Of a stretch of DNA of 64,000 nucleotides, positions 54,926 through 64,000 are shown piece after piece (positions within the stretch are counted from its first letter, which is position 1; every line of letters starts with the position of its first letter). Made by a program: the position numbers and the translations under genes. Where the stretch lies: assembly GCF_020520425.1 (NCBI RefSeq), contig NC_079488.1:10827747-10891746 (forward strand). Reading direction: 5' to 3'. Origin of the DNA: Spinacia oleracea. Lineage: Eukaryota; Streptophyta; Magnoliopsida; Caryophyllales; Amaranthaceae. The notes below the pieces were generated by a model. It made no database searches, was not told the origin of the DNA, and was given only the letters and a program-made list of their open reading frames with translations.

Positions 54926-55789
54926 GTGTTTGGCAAGGTAGTGTTTTAGGTAGAGGTTAGAGGTAGAGGTAGAGTTTGAGGAGCTTTTATCAAACGTTAG
55001 AAATATTAACGTTTCATCCTCACAAGTAGCGTTAAATATTTTTCTCATCCCATATTCCCACGCACGCCGCTCCATCTCCTCCAAAATCCTCCATCTCCAT
55101 TAAAATCCTTCTATCATCAAATATCAATTTCTCCATTCTCCCTTCAGGTATGTCTTCTCTCTCTTGATTATTTTTTTCTTTGTCCATATTTTAATTTGAT
55201 TTTCTATACGTATAATTTTTCAAGCAGTTTTGGTATTGAATAGTATAGGGTTTTTCTAGGATTTTAAGATATACAAATAGGGTTTTTCTAGGAATTTAAG
55301 GTATTGTATGATAGTGTTAAACAAATTATATAAGAAAAAACTTCATGACTTCATGATTATTGCTTTGGTTTGTATACTTATTACGTGCTACCAATCTTGG
55401 GTGTATTTGGGTTGTTTGCGGCAAGTATATATGTGGTTGCCAGAGTTGTTGTTAATGTTAAGATATATTGGTGTAGTATCGAACTAGGTTTTGAATAGTT
55501 TATGAAATTCAATGTTCTTGATATTGTCTTGGTTACATATATTAATTGGCCACTGATCTTCATTATTTTTTCATGAACTTCAATCAACACGTGGAATTCG
55601 TCTGCAATACATTGGTAGCTATTATTGAATTAGGTTTTGAATAGTTTCTCAATTACATAGAATTACTAAACTTGATAGAGTTAGAGTTTGCCATATCGTA
55701 GGATATCTTGTACTATATATTGACGTGATGGATATTGTAGGAGTATTTATGTTAGTTTATGATGTTGAGTTTCGTAGGCATAGTTGGTA

Positions 55790-56600
55790 CTAGATTTTAG
55801 CCCATGCGATGCACGGTTTCTATTAATTTGTTACGTTAAAATAAAACTCCTATATATATCAACTGCTATATTTTATATATTAGATTAGATTGGTTTTTTA
55901 TATTTTGGATTGAATTTCATTTTAGATTTATTTTTTAATTATTATAGTGTTTGATTTTGGATGAAATTATATATAAGAAATATTATTAATTAATTAATAA
56001 AAATAACTATGTGTCACCTAATTATTTATATACGTGGCATTCGACTTTTTAATTCAAAAATAATTTTGAAGTCTTATTTTTCATTGGCCAAAACCATCAG
56101 ATTTCCTACTTGGCGCTCTAATATTGGATTAATGTTTGATTTTGGATTGAATTTTATTTTACATTAGTGTTTGATTTTGGATAATTATATTTTAGATTTA
56201 TTTTATAATTATTAGAGCGTTTGATTTTGGATGGAATTGTATATATTAGTAATTAATTAATTAATTTAAATATCTACGTGGCACCTAAATAATTATCTAT
56301 GTGGCACTCGATTTTTTTAATTCAAAAATAAATTAGAAATCTTATTTTTCATTGGCCGAAACCATTAGTAATCCTAGGTTGCGCTCTAATATTTCAGCAA
56401 ATATGTCTCCTTTATATATATATTAGATTAATTAATTAAAATATCTACGTGGCACCTAATTAATTATCTACGTGGCACTTGATTTTTTTAATTCAAAAAG
56501 AAATTAGAAATCTTATTTTTCATTGGCCGAAACCATTAGTAATCCTAGGTGGCGCTCTAACTTTTCAGCAAATATGCCTCCTTTATATATGTATATTAGA
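55790..56600 (-). mobile_element. Helitron (811 bp) with triplicated 5'-end segment
   Basis: On the minus strand it begins TCTAATATACATATATAAAG after A and ends with hairpin CGTGCATCGCATGGGC, AAAAT and CTAG before T. A roughly 175 bp segment of the 5' end, including CTACGTGGCACCTAA and CATTGGCCGAAACCATTAG, is present three times in tandem (56427-56600, about 56245-56426, and a more diverged copy about 55985-56150). A second complete TC start is at 56427. Non-coding. It sits between the Harbinger left end and the Myb gene. Confidence 0.75.
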
Positions 56601-56791
56601 TTGTGCTAGCCTAATAGTGTGATTTGCCGTGTAGAATTAGGTTATGCTTTGTACCACATATATCTTGGTTTATCAATAATATGATCTCAACCTTGAAGCC
56701 TCTCAATTATATTTTACACCATTGTACGCATAGAACTAAGGTAATTTTGGTTATTTATAGACATAATGGTTATGTTTGGTGGTTGTGTTAG

Positions 56792-57935
56792 ATGTCTTCG
56801 AGTAACAAAGACGGAACCAGAGAGGTTTTTAAGTGGAGTGATGAGGACACAATCATCTTATGTGAAGTTTGTCTTACGTTCATTAAGGATAATGGCAAGG
56901 CACAATTTTTCAAGTGGAAGGACATTCAAATGGATGTCGAAAAAAAGATTGGACGTGAACTTAGTAACCCGAATTGTTGCAAGAACAAATATGATGCAAT
57001 GAGGAAAGATTGGCGTAATTGGAAAGCTTTAAAGCTATCAAAAACTGGTTTAGGGTGGGATCCATATACAGGAAAAATTGATGCTTCAACTGAGTGGTGG
57101 CAAAGAAAAATTAAGGTGTATAATTTTACTTTTCAATAATAACTTTTAGTAATAAAATCAAATTAAGAAAATTAATAGTTTAAAAGTATCTTAACTTTTA
57201 TATTTAATTTTTTGAATATTATTGTAGGAGAATCCAGAGTATAAAAAGTTCCGACTAAAGGGTGTCAACATGGAACTGGAAGTGAAATGGGAAAGCTTAT
57301 TTGGGGATTCTTATGCTACAGGAGAAAATGTTTATGTACCATCAATGGATCACATTGAAGACCTTACTGTAGACAATGAAAAAATTGAGGAAGAGAATGT
57401 AGGAGAACATGGAGGTGAGACCTATTTTCCAAGTAACCAATTTACTGCTGCTTTGCTAAATGAAGAGAGGTTTTTTGAGAGTTTTGTAGAACAAGCAAGT
57501 AATTCTACTTTTGGAGGTTCACAAGGGCGTGCGACTCGTGAAGCCTCAAACAATGACATGCATGCTTCGAAAAAGATACAAAAGCAGATGCCAACAAAGC
57601 AAAATAGTGTCCAAATGAAGCGTACAAGAAGACAATCAGGGGGATCTGCAATGTTGTCTAAAGGAATTAGTGAAATGACGGAGTGTATTAAGCAAATGAG
57701 TCAAGGTAGTACACCTAATGCTAGCGCTCCTTCTTCCATGTCTACAATATCTGCAGCGATGCAGATTATTAGTCGTATGGTGGATAATCATTGCTTGGAG
57801 AAACATAGCGAGTTGTGGTTTTATGCTACTACTGTCATTGAAGATCCAACTAAAAGGGAGGTTTTTTTTAGTATGGAGGGCGATGAAAGTAGAGCTAAGT
57901 GGTTAGAATACTTACATGAGAAGAAAGATAATTAG
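56792..57935 (+). CDS. Myb/SANT-like protein of the Harbinger element (343 aa, two exons)
   Basis: Harbinger elements need a second protein with a Myb/SANT-like domain that helps the transposase enter the nucleus and bind element ends (family knowledge). Exon 1 is 56792-57115 and exon 2 is 57228-57935, with a GT-AG intron (GTGTATAA...TTGTAG) between in-frame codons. The Myb/SANT-like domain covers about residues 13-105, with FKWSDEDTIILCEVC, CKNKYDAMRKDWRNW and GWDPYTGKIDAS. The C-terminal part has a basic stretch (KRTRRQSGG) and an alpha-helical, Met-rich tail. A TTAG acceptor lies directly before the ATG, so a 5'-UTR intron is likely. The frame is fully open, in contrast to the transposase downstream. 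Host genes of the same domain type (L10-interacting MYB-like) exist, but the neighbouring transposase favours the transposon role. Confidence 0.85.
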
Positions 57936-58121
57936 AATAGTTATTCGAACTAATGTTTTATCTGATTTAGTAGAAATAAGCCCAAATTGAAAACTTTAAT
58001 TGTTATTTTTGAAATACTTTGGTTTTTATTTATCTGTTTTATTTTCTAGAGTGAAACTCATTTATATGTAATTTATGAAATGTATAATAAGTTAATTATT
58101 ATTGGCAGGTTCACAAAAAAT

Positions 58122-59541
58122 ATGGATATCGATGACAATAGCCAGCGCAAAGTTTTGATTCCAATCGCATATACAATGTCTTTGATATCAGGTTATTTTT
58201 ATAAATATATTTAGAAGGAACCATGCATGACTTCTATTCTGACAGGAGAAATGTGGGTAAAAGAAATGTTGACCGGTCATCCTATTCGATGTGTCAATGC
58301 ATTTCGAATGGAGCCACCGTTATTTTTGAGATTGTGTAAGGACTTATCATCGAAGTATGGATTGAAAGCTAGTTGTAACATGTCTATATATACATGAGAA
58401 AGTTGGCATACTTTTATATGCACTTGCCCAAGGTGTCTCAAATAGGGTTCTTGGTGAGCGTTTTTAACGTTCCGGTGATACTATAAGTAGGGCAATTCAT
58501 GAAGTTCTTAGATTGATTTCTTCTCGAAAGGTCAAGGGTCTTGCACATGATATTATAAGACCATATGATCCCGATTTCACCGGTATCCCGGCTAAAATAT
58601 CCACAGATACACGATATATGCCTTTTTTCAAGGTAATAGTGTATTATTTATAATTTTTTGTTGTGAATAACTTAATTTATAACTAAGATTGATTTATAAT
58701 GTGTTTCAGGACTGTGTGGGTTGTATTGATGGTACACATATAGCAGCATGCATACCTGAGCCCTTACAAATGCCCTATAGAGGAAGAAAAGGATTGCCTA
58801 CGTTTAATGTTTTGGCTGCATGTGATTTTGATATGTGTTTCACGTTTGTATCAGCGGGTTGGGAAGGTTCAGCACATGATACTCGTGTATTTCTTCATGC
58901 AATCGGATCTCCCGAATTTAAATTTCCTAAACCACCTGAAGGTATGTATAAAACTTATTTATTCCTTCAATATTTATAAATTAAAGTATAAAAATAAGTT
59001 ATTTAGGTAATTAAAATTTTCTTTTCGTATATATGATAAAAAGTTTGATATTTTTTAATTGATATTTGATTAGGTAAGTATTACTTGGCTGATAAAGGGT
59101 ATCCAGATCGTAGAGGTTATCTAGTACCATATCCAAAGATAAGGTATCATAAGTCACAATTTGAGTACGTGCCTCCAAAAAATGATCGAGAAACTTTTAA
59201 TTAATAGATGGCACTCATCTCTTAGAAGTTGCATTGAGAGATCTTTCGGAGTTTTGAAGCAGAGATGGAAGATACTTACTAAAATGCCACAATTTAGTAT
59301 TGAGATGCAAATACAAATTATGGTCGCTACATTTGCACTACATAACTACATAAGGATAAATTCTCCAGATGATCCCCTTTTTCGAGTGTTAGAGGATTAT
59401 CCAAATTTTATACCCTCATTTGAGCTTCCCGATGTTCATGCCGTTTCAAATAGTGAAAATGGAGTTGTAATATGTACTGAAATGAAGGTTATCCGTGATC
59501 GTATTGCTGATGATTTATGGAAAGCTAGAAGAAACATTTAA
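58122..59541 (+). pseudogene. Harbinger DDE transposase, broken
   Basis: It would catalyse excision and integration of the element. Exons are inferred as 58122-58632, 58710-58941 and 59074-59541. N-terminal helix-turn-helix region: LTGHPIRCVNAFRMEPPLF and AQGVSNRVLGERF. Catalytic residues are D in CIDGTHIA (58728-58730), D in SAHDTRV (58878-58880) and E in CIERSFGVLKQRW (59236-59238). Lesions: TAG at 58212-58214, a frameshift around 58395 with TGA, TAA at 58465-58467 inside the helix-turn-helix region, and a 4 bp insertion (TAAT) with stops near 59200. The catalytic triad itself is retained. The C-terminus is otherwise of normal length. Confidence 0.88.
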
Positions 59542-59897
59542 TTATTGCAAACTACTTATATCAAGAACGATTTGACATTATTTATTTATTAAAGGAACAA
59601 TGTAATCTTTATTTTTATATATAAGGAATTTCTTCCATACATTTGTTTCATAGTTAAGAATCGTTACCCCAAAAGTATCACATTTATGGATTGAATTTAT
59701 TTAATTTTTAACTAAATATATTATTTATTTCTTTTGTAATTTCAACCGCTATTTTTGCCAAACACTTATATTATCAACCGCTACTTTGACAGCTAACCTC
59801 TACCCTCTACTATTTGACCGCTACCCGCTACTCTAACCGCTACCCGCTACTCAAACGCTACCCGTTATCCGCTACCGCTAGTTTTGCCGAACAGGGC
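59542..59897. other. Harbinger 3' region with CCGCTACC repeats
   Basis: AT-rich to about 59750, then short repeats of the type CCGCTACCCGCTACT (about 59800-59875), likely subterminal motifs, up to the proposed right end. Confidence 0.55.
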
Positions 59898-61036
59898 AGG
59901 CAATCTAATTAGCTGAATAACGATAGGAGTATTTGAATTGAATTCAAAGTCACGAAGTTGTTGGAGAATTTTGTTAATCCCATGACAGATTGCCTATAGC
60001 CTATAGACCATCAAGAGTAACAAAAAAAAAATTAAAAAAAAAAGACATTCTACGGTTATGCAGTTTAAACACTAGTTACCAGTGGTTTTTTGCTCCATAA
60101 CTAGGGGTAAAATAGTATTTCCACTAAAGGCGTTGAAAAGTCAAACAAATTACAAAGTATAGGCAACAATGTCAGTAATTAATACAACAATGACTTTATT
60201 TTAATACAACAATGACATTACTTATGCAAACTATGACAATACTTATATAACACTTTGTATACATACTTTTAACCATTTATTTAATATGCAATACTTTCAT
60301 TTCATTTCATTTTTTTAGGTAAGTGAGACAGTATTTTAATACAACAATGACAGTATAAAGTATACAAAAATGACAATACTTACATTACCGTTAACAGTAT
60401 ATAACAACTTAACAACACTTTTACACATTTATTTAAGAGCGGGTCATATTCTCCAATTCTTTTATTTTTTATTTTTTTTATTTAATTAAGGTGGATATAG
60501 ATGATAAAACCGCTGGTGACCAGCGGTATAGTCAACCTCGTTTAAACACTAATCTAATTTACTTGGAAACTACTGTTAGTTCAAAAAAAATACTTGGAAA
60601 CTACTGTTATGAGAGAGTAGCTAGCTAGTCAAATTACGGGTCTACGGTGACTAACTAATCTTACTATAATTTGAGTGATGACGTAATCGATGATCCCATG
60701 CATTCGTATCAACGAACATTCTACGAGACTAAGTGCCCTGATCTGTCCCTTAAATATTATCTCATCAATTTTTTTTTTCCACTTTACTAATTGAGTACTA
60801 CCTCCGTTTTTTAAAGTTCGATCTTTACGCATTGGAATATGTATTTATGTATAAAAAATTTGATCGTAAATTCTCACAATTATATACATAAAAACGTTAA
60901 ATGTAAGATATTGTTAGATTGGTCTCAGTATGTATTTTCAGAATATTAATTTTTTATAATTTTTTCACAATTGAAATTGGATATATTAGTAATTAAATAT
61001 TGCATTGGAGTCTGTGCAAAGTGTAATTGTAAATAA
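59898..61036. other. Intergenic DNA with small repeats
   Basis: No gene seen. About 60165-60260 and 60330-60425 are diverged copies of one segment (AATACAACAATGACA...). A 19 bp hairpin ACCGCTGGTGACCAGCGGT lies at 60509-60527, and a related CACTAGTTACCAGTGGT near 60070, so 60055-60530 may be an old MITE of unknown type. CTACCTCCGTTTTTTAAAG at 60799 resembles one degenerate Stowaway end, without a convincing partner. Confidence 0.45.
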
Positions 61037-61305
61037 CACTACAAGAAATCGTACCATTAACGACGGGAAATCCCGTCGTTAAAGGCCAATAATCGTTGAT
61101 TAACGACGGCATTTCCTGTCGCGAACCCGTCATAAAAGGGGGTCGTCGTAAATGTAAAATCCCGTCGTTAACCTGTCATAAAAGACATTTGCGGCGGTTC
61201 TTCCCGTCTTTGTTGGGTTGTTAGCTCCGTCGCAAAAGATTTTTGCGACAGGATTTTCGACCCGTCCTTATTAGGTTGTCATAAAATATACAAATTCTTG
61301 TAGTG
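61037..61305. mobile_element. CACTA-type MITE (269 bp)
   Basis: Ends CACTACAAGAAAT and, inverted, CACTACAAGAATT, flanked by TAA at 61034-61036 and 61306-61308. A CACTA start and 3 bp target duplication define this superfamily. Internally rich in inverted motifs such as ACGACGGGAAATCCCGTCGT and repeated CCGTCGTTAA / CGTCATAAAAG, typical subterminal repeats. Non-coding. Confidence 0.93.
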
Positions 61306-61605
61306 TAACCTTCAGTTTAACCTTTTAGTTGAGTTGTTCATTTGACATATTACCGGAGCCACCGTGATACAGAGGTCGGGGGTTCAAATCTCACTCACCT
61401 TTCCTTTCAAAGTTGAATATTTAGCATTGAACATGAGCAGACCCATATACTATTATACTCCATCCATACTTCAAGCCCAAATGACTTTCATGTTAAGGGG
61501 CATGATAGAATATAAAACTAATATTAGAATTTCGACTATTAACTTAAATTTTTGGTTGAGTTGTCCTTTAACATTTACTAAGCCTTATACTGAATGAATT
61601 ATTTA

Positions 61606-61638
<33 letters not shown>

Positions 61639-61990
61639 GTGAAAACTAGTAATTAAATAAAAATAGAGTGGGACTATTAATAAGAGAAAAAACATTCTTT
61701 CTCTACAAAATTTTAAACTATTAAAGACTGATTTTGAGACAGATATTATATTATTATAAGCAAATAAAACATGAGATGAATTATTAAATGGAACTATGTG
61801 TGAAGTTACGTTGTCAAAATTCCGTCTCAGAAATATGTGGTACGACTTGTATGTAGATATGCATTTTCCTTCTCAATTCCTTTTTTAACCAAAGTCTTAG
61901 GTGAAGTTGGACTAAAAAAAGTAGAGATATAATTCTCTGTCTCAAAAAAGAAAATTTGATTAGTCATTAAGGAAATAGTACATTTTGATC
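61306..61990. other. Upstream region of the germin-like gene
   Basis: Contains GGGTTCAAATCTC near 61379, resembling a tRNA/SINE B box, but without a convincing A box or element ends. Also GTTGAGTTGT-C-TTT motifs near 61328 and 61555, a (TTA)n microsatellite at about 61610-61638, and otherwise AT-rich promoter-like sequence. Confidence 0.4.
61610..61638. repeat. (TTA)n microsatellite
   Basis: About nine consecutive TTA/ATT units, roughly 380 bp upstream of the germin-like TATA box. Confidence 0.9.
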
Positions 61991-62000
61991 TATAAATAGG
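61991..62000 (+). promoter_or_regulatory. TATA box of the germin-like gene
   Basis: TATAAATAGG, 110 bp upstream of the chosen ATG and well placed for a transcription start near 62020-62030. Confidence 0.8.
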
Positions 62001-62100
62001 AACAAAGTAAAAGACACTAACACACCATCACATATATTTGGCTTGCATGCTTTACACCAAATTAAGAAAACATATCTTACATCCCTATATTTCTCAAAAC

Positions 62101-62736
62101 ATGGATGCTCTTAAAGTTATATTCCTCTTCTCTCTCCTTGTGATTCCTCTCTCATCTGCTACGTTGGTTGTTGATTACTGTGTAGCCGATTTCAATTATC
62201 CAGTTGGACCAGCGGGATACCCTTGTAAAAATCCCGCTACCCTTACTGCTGACGACTTTGTTTTCTCTGGTTTGGGTGTTGCAGGTAACATAACTCCCCC
62301 TTTCAACGTTGGTGGGGCCTTCGCTATCGATTTAACGTTCCCCGCTTTGAACGGTCTAGGCCTCTCCATCGGGCGCCTAGACATTGGTGTGGGTGGAGCA
62401 GTTCCTATCCACTCGCACAGAGCGTCAGAAGTTATCCTTGCAGTAGAGGGGACAATAGTTGCTGGTTTTATTGACACAAACAACACCGCTTTCTACAAAA
62501 CATTGAAAAAGGGGGATATTATGATCTTCCCACCTATGTTACTTCATTTCCAAGTTAACGTTGGAAAATCTCCTGCTCTTGCGTATGTTACGTTAAATAG
62601 CGCGAGCCCCGGGTTCCAAATTACTACTACTAGTTTGGCTGCAAATGATATTCCTACCGATTTGATAAAGAAGATGACTTTGTTGGATACTACACAAGTG
62701 AAGAAGTTGAAGAGGATCTTTGGAGGCACTAACTAA
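62101..62736 (+). CDS. Germin-like protein (cupin), ABP19/20-like (211 aa)
   Basis: Germin-like proteins are secreted, metal-binding cupins of the plant cell wall, some with superoxide dismutase activity; ABP19/20-type members were first isolated as auxin-binding proteins (family knowledge). The N-terminal 20 residues (MDALKVIFLFSLLVIPLSSA) form a signal peptide. Two Cys of the germin disulfide follow (VDYCVADF, GYPCK). Cupin motif 1, GGAVPIHSHRASEVILAVEG, keeps both histidines (104, 106) and the glutamate (110) with the allowed three-residue spacing. Motif 2, GDIMIFPPMLLHFQVN, keeps its histidine but has M where Gly is usual. Single exon, normal length. The frame is open 21 codons upstream, but the ATG at 62101 gives the correct signal peptide. 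No lesions. It is the only convincing host gene in the window. The exact subfamily and substrate cannot be told from sequence alone. Confidence 0.93.
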   Translation: MDALKVIFLFSLLVIPLSSATLVVDYCVADFNYPVGPAGYPCKNPATLTADDFVFSGLGVAGNITPPFNVGGAFAIDLTFPALNGLGLSIGRLDIGVGGAVPIHSHRASEVILAVEGTIVAGFIDTNNTAFYKTLKKGDIMIFPPMLLHFQVNVGKSPALAYVTLNSASPGFQITTTSLAANDIPTDLIKKMTLLDTTQVKKLKRIFGGTN

Positions 62737-63013
62737 TTATTATCCTATTACGTACATGGTACGTTGTTTGAGCTACCACCATATCTACCTTTTTAGTTTA
62801 TTTTAATTTATAGTCCTATATATTTAATAAACACATTATGTTTAGATGAATAAATTATGCACATTAGTGCATACCTTCGATTGTAAACTTCAATAATATG
62901 TATTTGGTATTATTCAATATCGATCTTATGCCTTATTTGGATAATTATTATTATCAATAAATATATTCAAGTAGACTCGATCTCTAATAAATTTCTTCCT
63001 TCGTTTCTTTTTA
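62737..63013. other. 3' region of the germin-like gene
   Basis: AT-rich; AATAAA-like signals occur near 62827 (TTTAATAAACAC) and 62849 (GATGAATAAATT), suitable for polyadenylation. Nothing else seen. Confidence 0.5.
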
Positions 63014-63383
63014 GGCTCCGTTTAGTATGGTGTAAAATATATTCCGAAAAAACAGTTTTCCTCTATTTTTAATTTTACATTGTTTGTTTTGCGAAAGAGT
63101 GTAAAATCAGTTTCCGTATGAGTAAAATTGTTCTCCCATTGTTGGAAAACCATTTTCCATACAAAATGAAGGGAAAACTATTTTCCTTCCTTTTGCCTTA
63201 TATCTCTTGTATATTTTTCTCACTACTTGCTTACTTGCCCTTTCATTTTCCTTTGTTTATTCATTTTTCTTACATGGAACCAAACAACGGAAAATTAATT
63301 TTGGAATTGTATTTTCCATTGTAAATTGTTTTCAATGAAAATCATTTTACACTGAAATGTTTTACACCCAACCAAACGGTGCC
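63014..63383. mobile_element. MITE-like element (about 370 bp), class uncertain
   Basis: Left end GGCTCCGTTTAGTATGGTGT and right end (reverse complement) GGCACCGTTTGGTTGGGTGT are imperfect inverted repeats, followed by GTAAAA-rich sequence on both sides. Flanked by TTA on the left and TAA on the right, which suggests a Harbinger-like TWA target but is not an identical duplication. It holds an AT-rich centre with no real gene. Confidence 0.65.
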
Positions 63384-64000
63384 TAAAGTGCAACACACTT
63401 TTCAATTTGCACATTCCACATTCTCTACTTTATTTATTTTCATGATTTATACTTAAGGATATGTGAGATCTTGTTAGATTCATATTCATGTATATTTTCC
63501 GAATATCAATTTTTTATATATTTTTTTACTTATCGACAATTAAAGATATGAATTTCTCAAAGTTATGCATTGGTAAGCGTGAAAAACCAAGTGTTACTCC
63601 ATACAACTAAAAAGAAATAAGTTTATGTTCGACCTTAATTTATAGAATCCAATATAAATTAAGTAATTAAACGAAATTTAAAAAGTAGTAGTCTTATCTG
63701 AACTTATCCTATATTATCTTATCTAATTTATTAACACGTATTTTATAATATCTTATTTTATATTATTAGATCTGAAATAAGTGAAAATAAGATTACCATA
63801 GCAGAGCCTAATTATTTGTATGACAAAAAATATGATTGTAAATAGGGGTTTTGGAAGACAAATTCTTTAAAGGCTCTAGCCTAACTTATAGTAAGAGCAT
63901 TAGGCCCAAATCTTTCCATTATCTAGGCAGGGCTGTACATGGCCAAACACTATGTTTTTCAAGAGTTCTAACGTGCTGGTTGTGAGGGGGTCGAAAAAGC
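63384..64000. other. AT-rich intergenic DNA
   Basis: No gene or RNA recognised. Short stretches resemble Stowaway interiors (TCTTGTTAGATTCATATTC near 63470), but no paired ends were found. Confidence 0.4.

Larger units (their letters stand above)
54926..59897 (+). mobile_element. PIF/Harbinger-type DNA transposon (approximate ends)
   Basis: Carries the two characteristic genes, a Myb/SANT-like protein (56792-57935) and a DDE transposase (58122-59541). The left boundary is near GTGTTTGGCAAGGTAG (about 54926). The right boundary is near CTAGTTTTGCCGAACAGGGC (about 59897). These are imperfect inverted matches, each followed inwards by short repeats (GGTAGAGGTTAGAGG on the left; CCGCTACCCGCTACT on the right). 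The expected 3 bp TWA target duplication was not identified, so ends are uncertain. A Helitron (55790-56600) lies inside. The transposase is broken but the Myb gene is not. Confidence 0.75.

Noticed and set aside
60799-61025. Stowaway MITE starting CTACCTCCG
   Set aside because: Only one degenerate end could be seen; no matching inverted end or TA duplication.
1-64000. CRISPR arrays, operons, riboswitches or bacterial defence systems
   Set aside because: The sequence is clearly plant nuclear DNA; the tandem repeats present lack the spacing and uniformity of CRISPR arrays.

Overview
The window reads as a transposon-rich stretch of a flowering-plant nuclear genome. The evidence is Ty1/copia and Ty3/gypsy retrotransposons with plant-type layouts, MuDR-like and FAR1-like Mutator elements, a PIF/Harbinger element, Helitrons, Stowaway and CACTA MITEs, plant splice signals and one germin-like protein gene. 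Short motifs such as TACTCCGTA recur and remind me of Amaranthaceae genomes, but that is only an impression; the species cannot be fixed from the sequence.

Layout. (1) 1-4907 is T-rich unique-looking DNA without long ORFs, probably intron, UTR or intergenic sequence. (2) 4908-54247 is a nest of transposons. Its outermost layer is a pair of about 300 bp inverted arms (4908-5210 and 53929-54247). Between them lie a Mutator-like element, MULE-1 (5504-50141, about 158 bp TIRs, 9 bp target duplication TTGATTAAA), and a Helitron (50151-53716) directly beside it. MULE-1 is swollen to 44.6 kb by later insertions: copia element A (6884-29769, target duplication GTTAA), which itself holds copia element B (9259-19741, GCAAG) and an apparently intact FAR1-type MULE, element E (21161-24752, CAAAATATA); copia element C (33456-43941, ATAGT); and a truncated gypsy element (about 47097-49384). 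Element C split the last exon of the MULE-1 transposase. (3) 54248-59897 holds a PIF/Harbinger element with an intact Myb/SANT gene and a broken transposase, with a Helitron inside it. (4) 59898-64000 is host DNA with small MITEs and the only convincing host gene, a single-exon germin-like (cupin) protein at 62101-62736.

Relative order of events, inferred from nesting and from LTR differences counted by eye: the inverted-arm element and Helitron/MULE-1 came first, then A, then B and E inside A, with C and the gypsy element inside MULE-1. C (LTRs look identical) and B (two differences seen) are the youngest. A, B and C are one copia family with LTRs of 1408, 1385 and 1340 bp, an unusual 2.9 kb leader (length from B and C) containing GC-rich palindromic repeats, and a shared variant primer-binding site. 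B and C keep full-length 1328-residue gag-pol frames. A has decayed coding sequence but only about 1% LTR divergence, so it was probably moved in trans.

All boundaries were found by reading the sequence. No alignment or database search was run.
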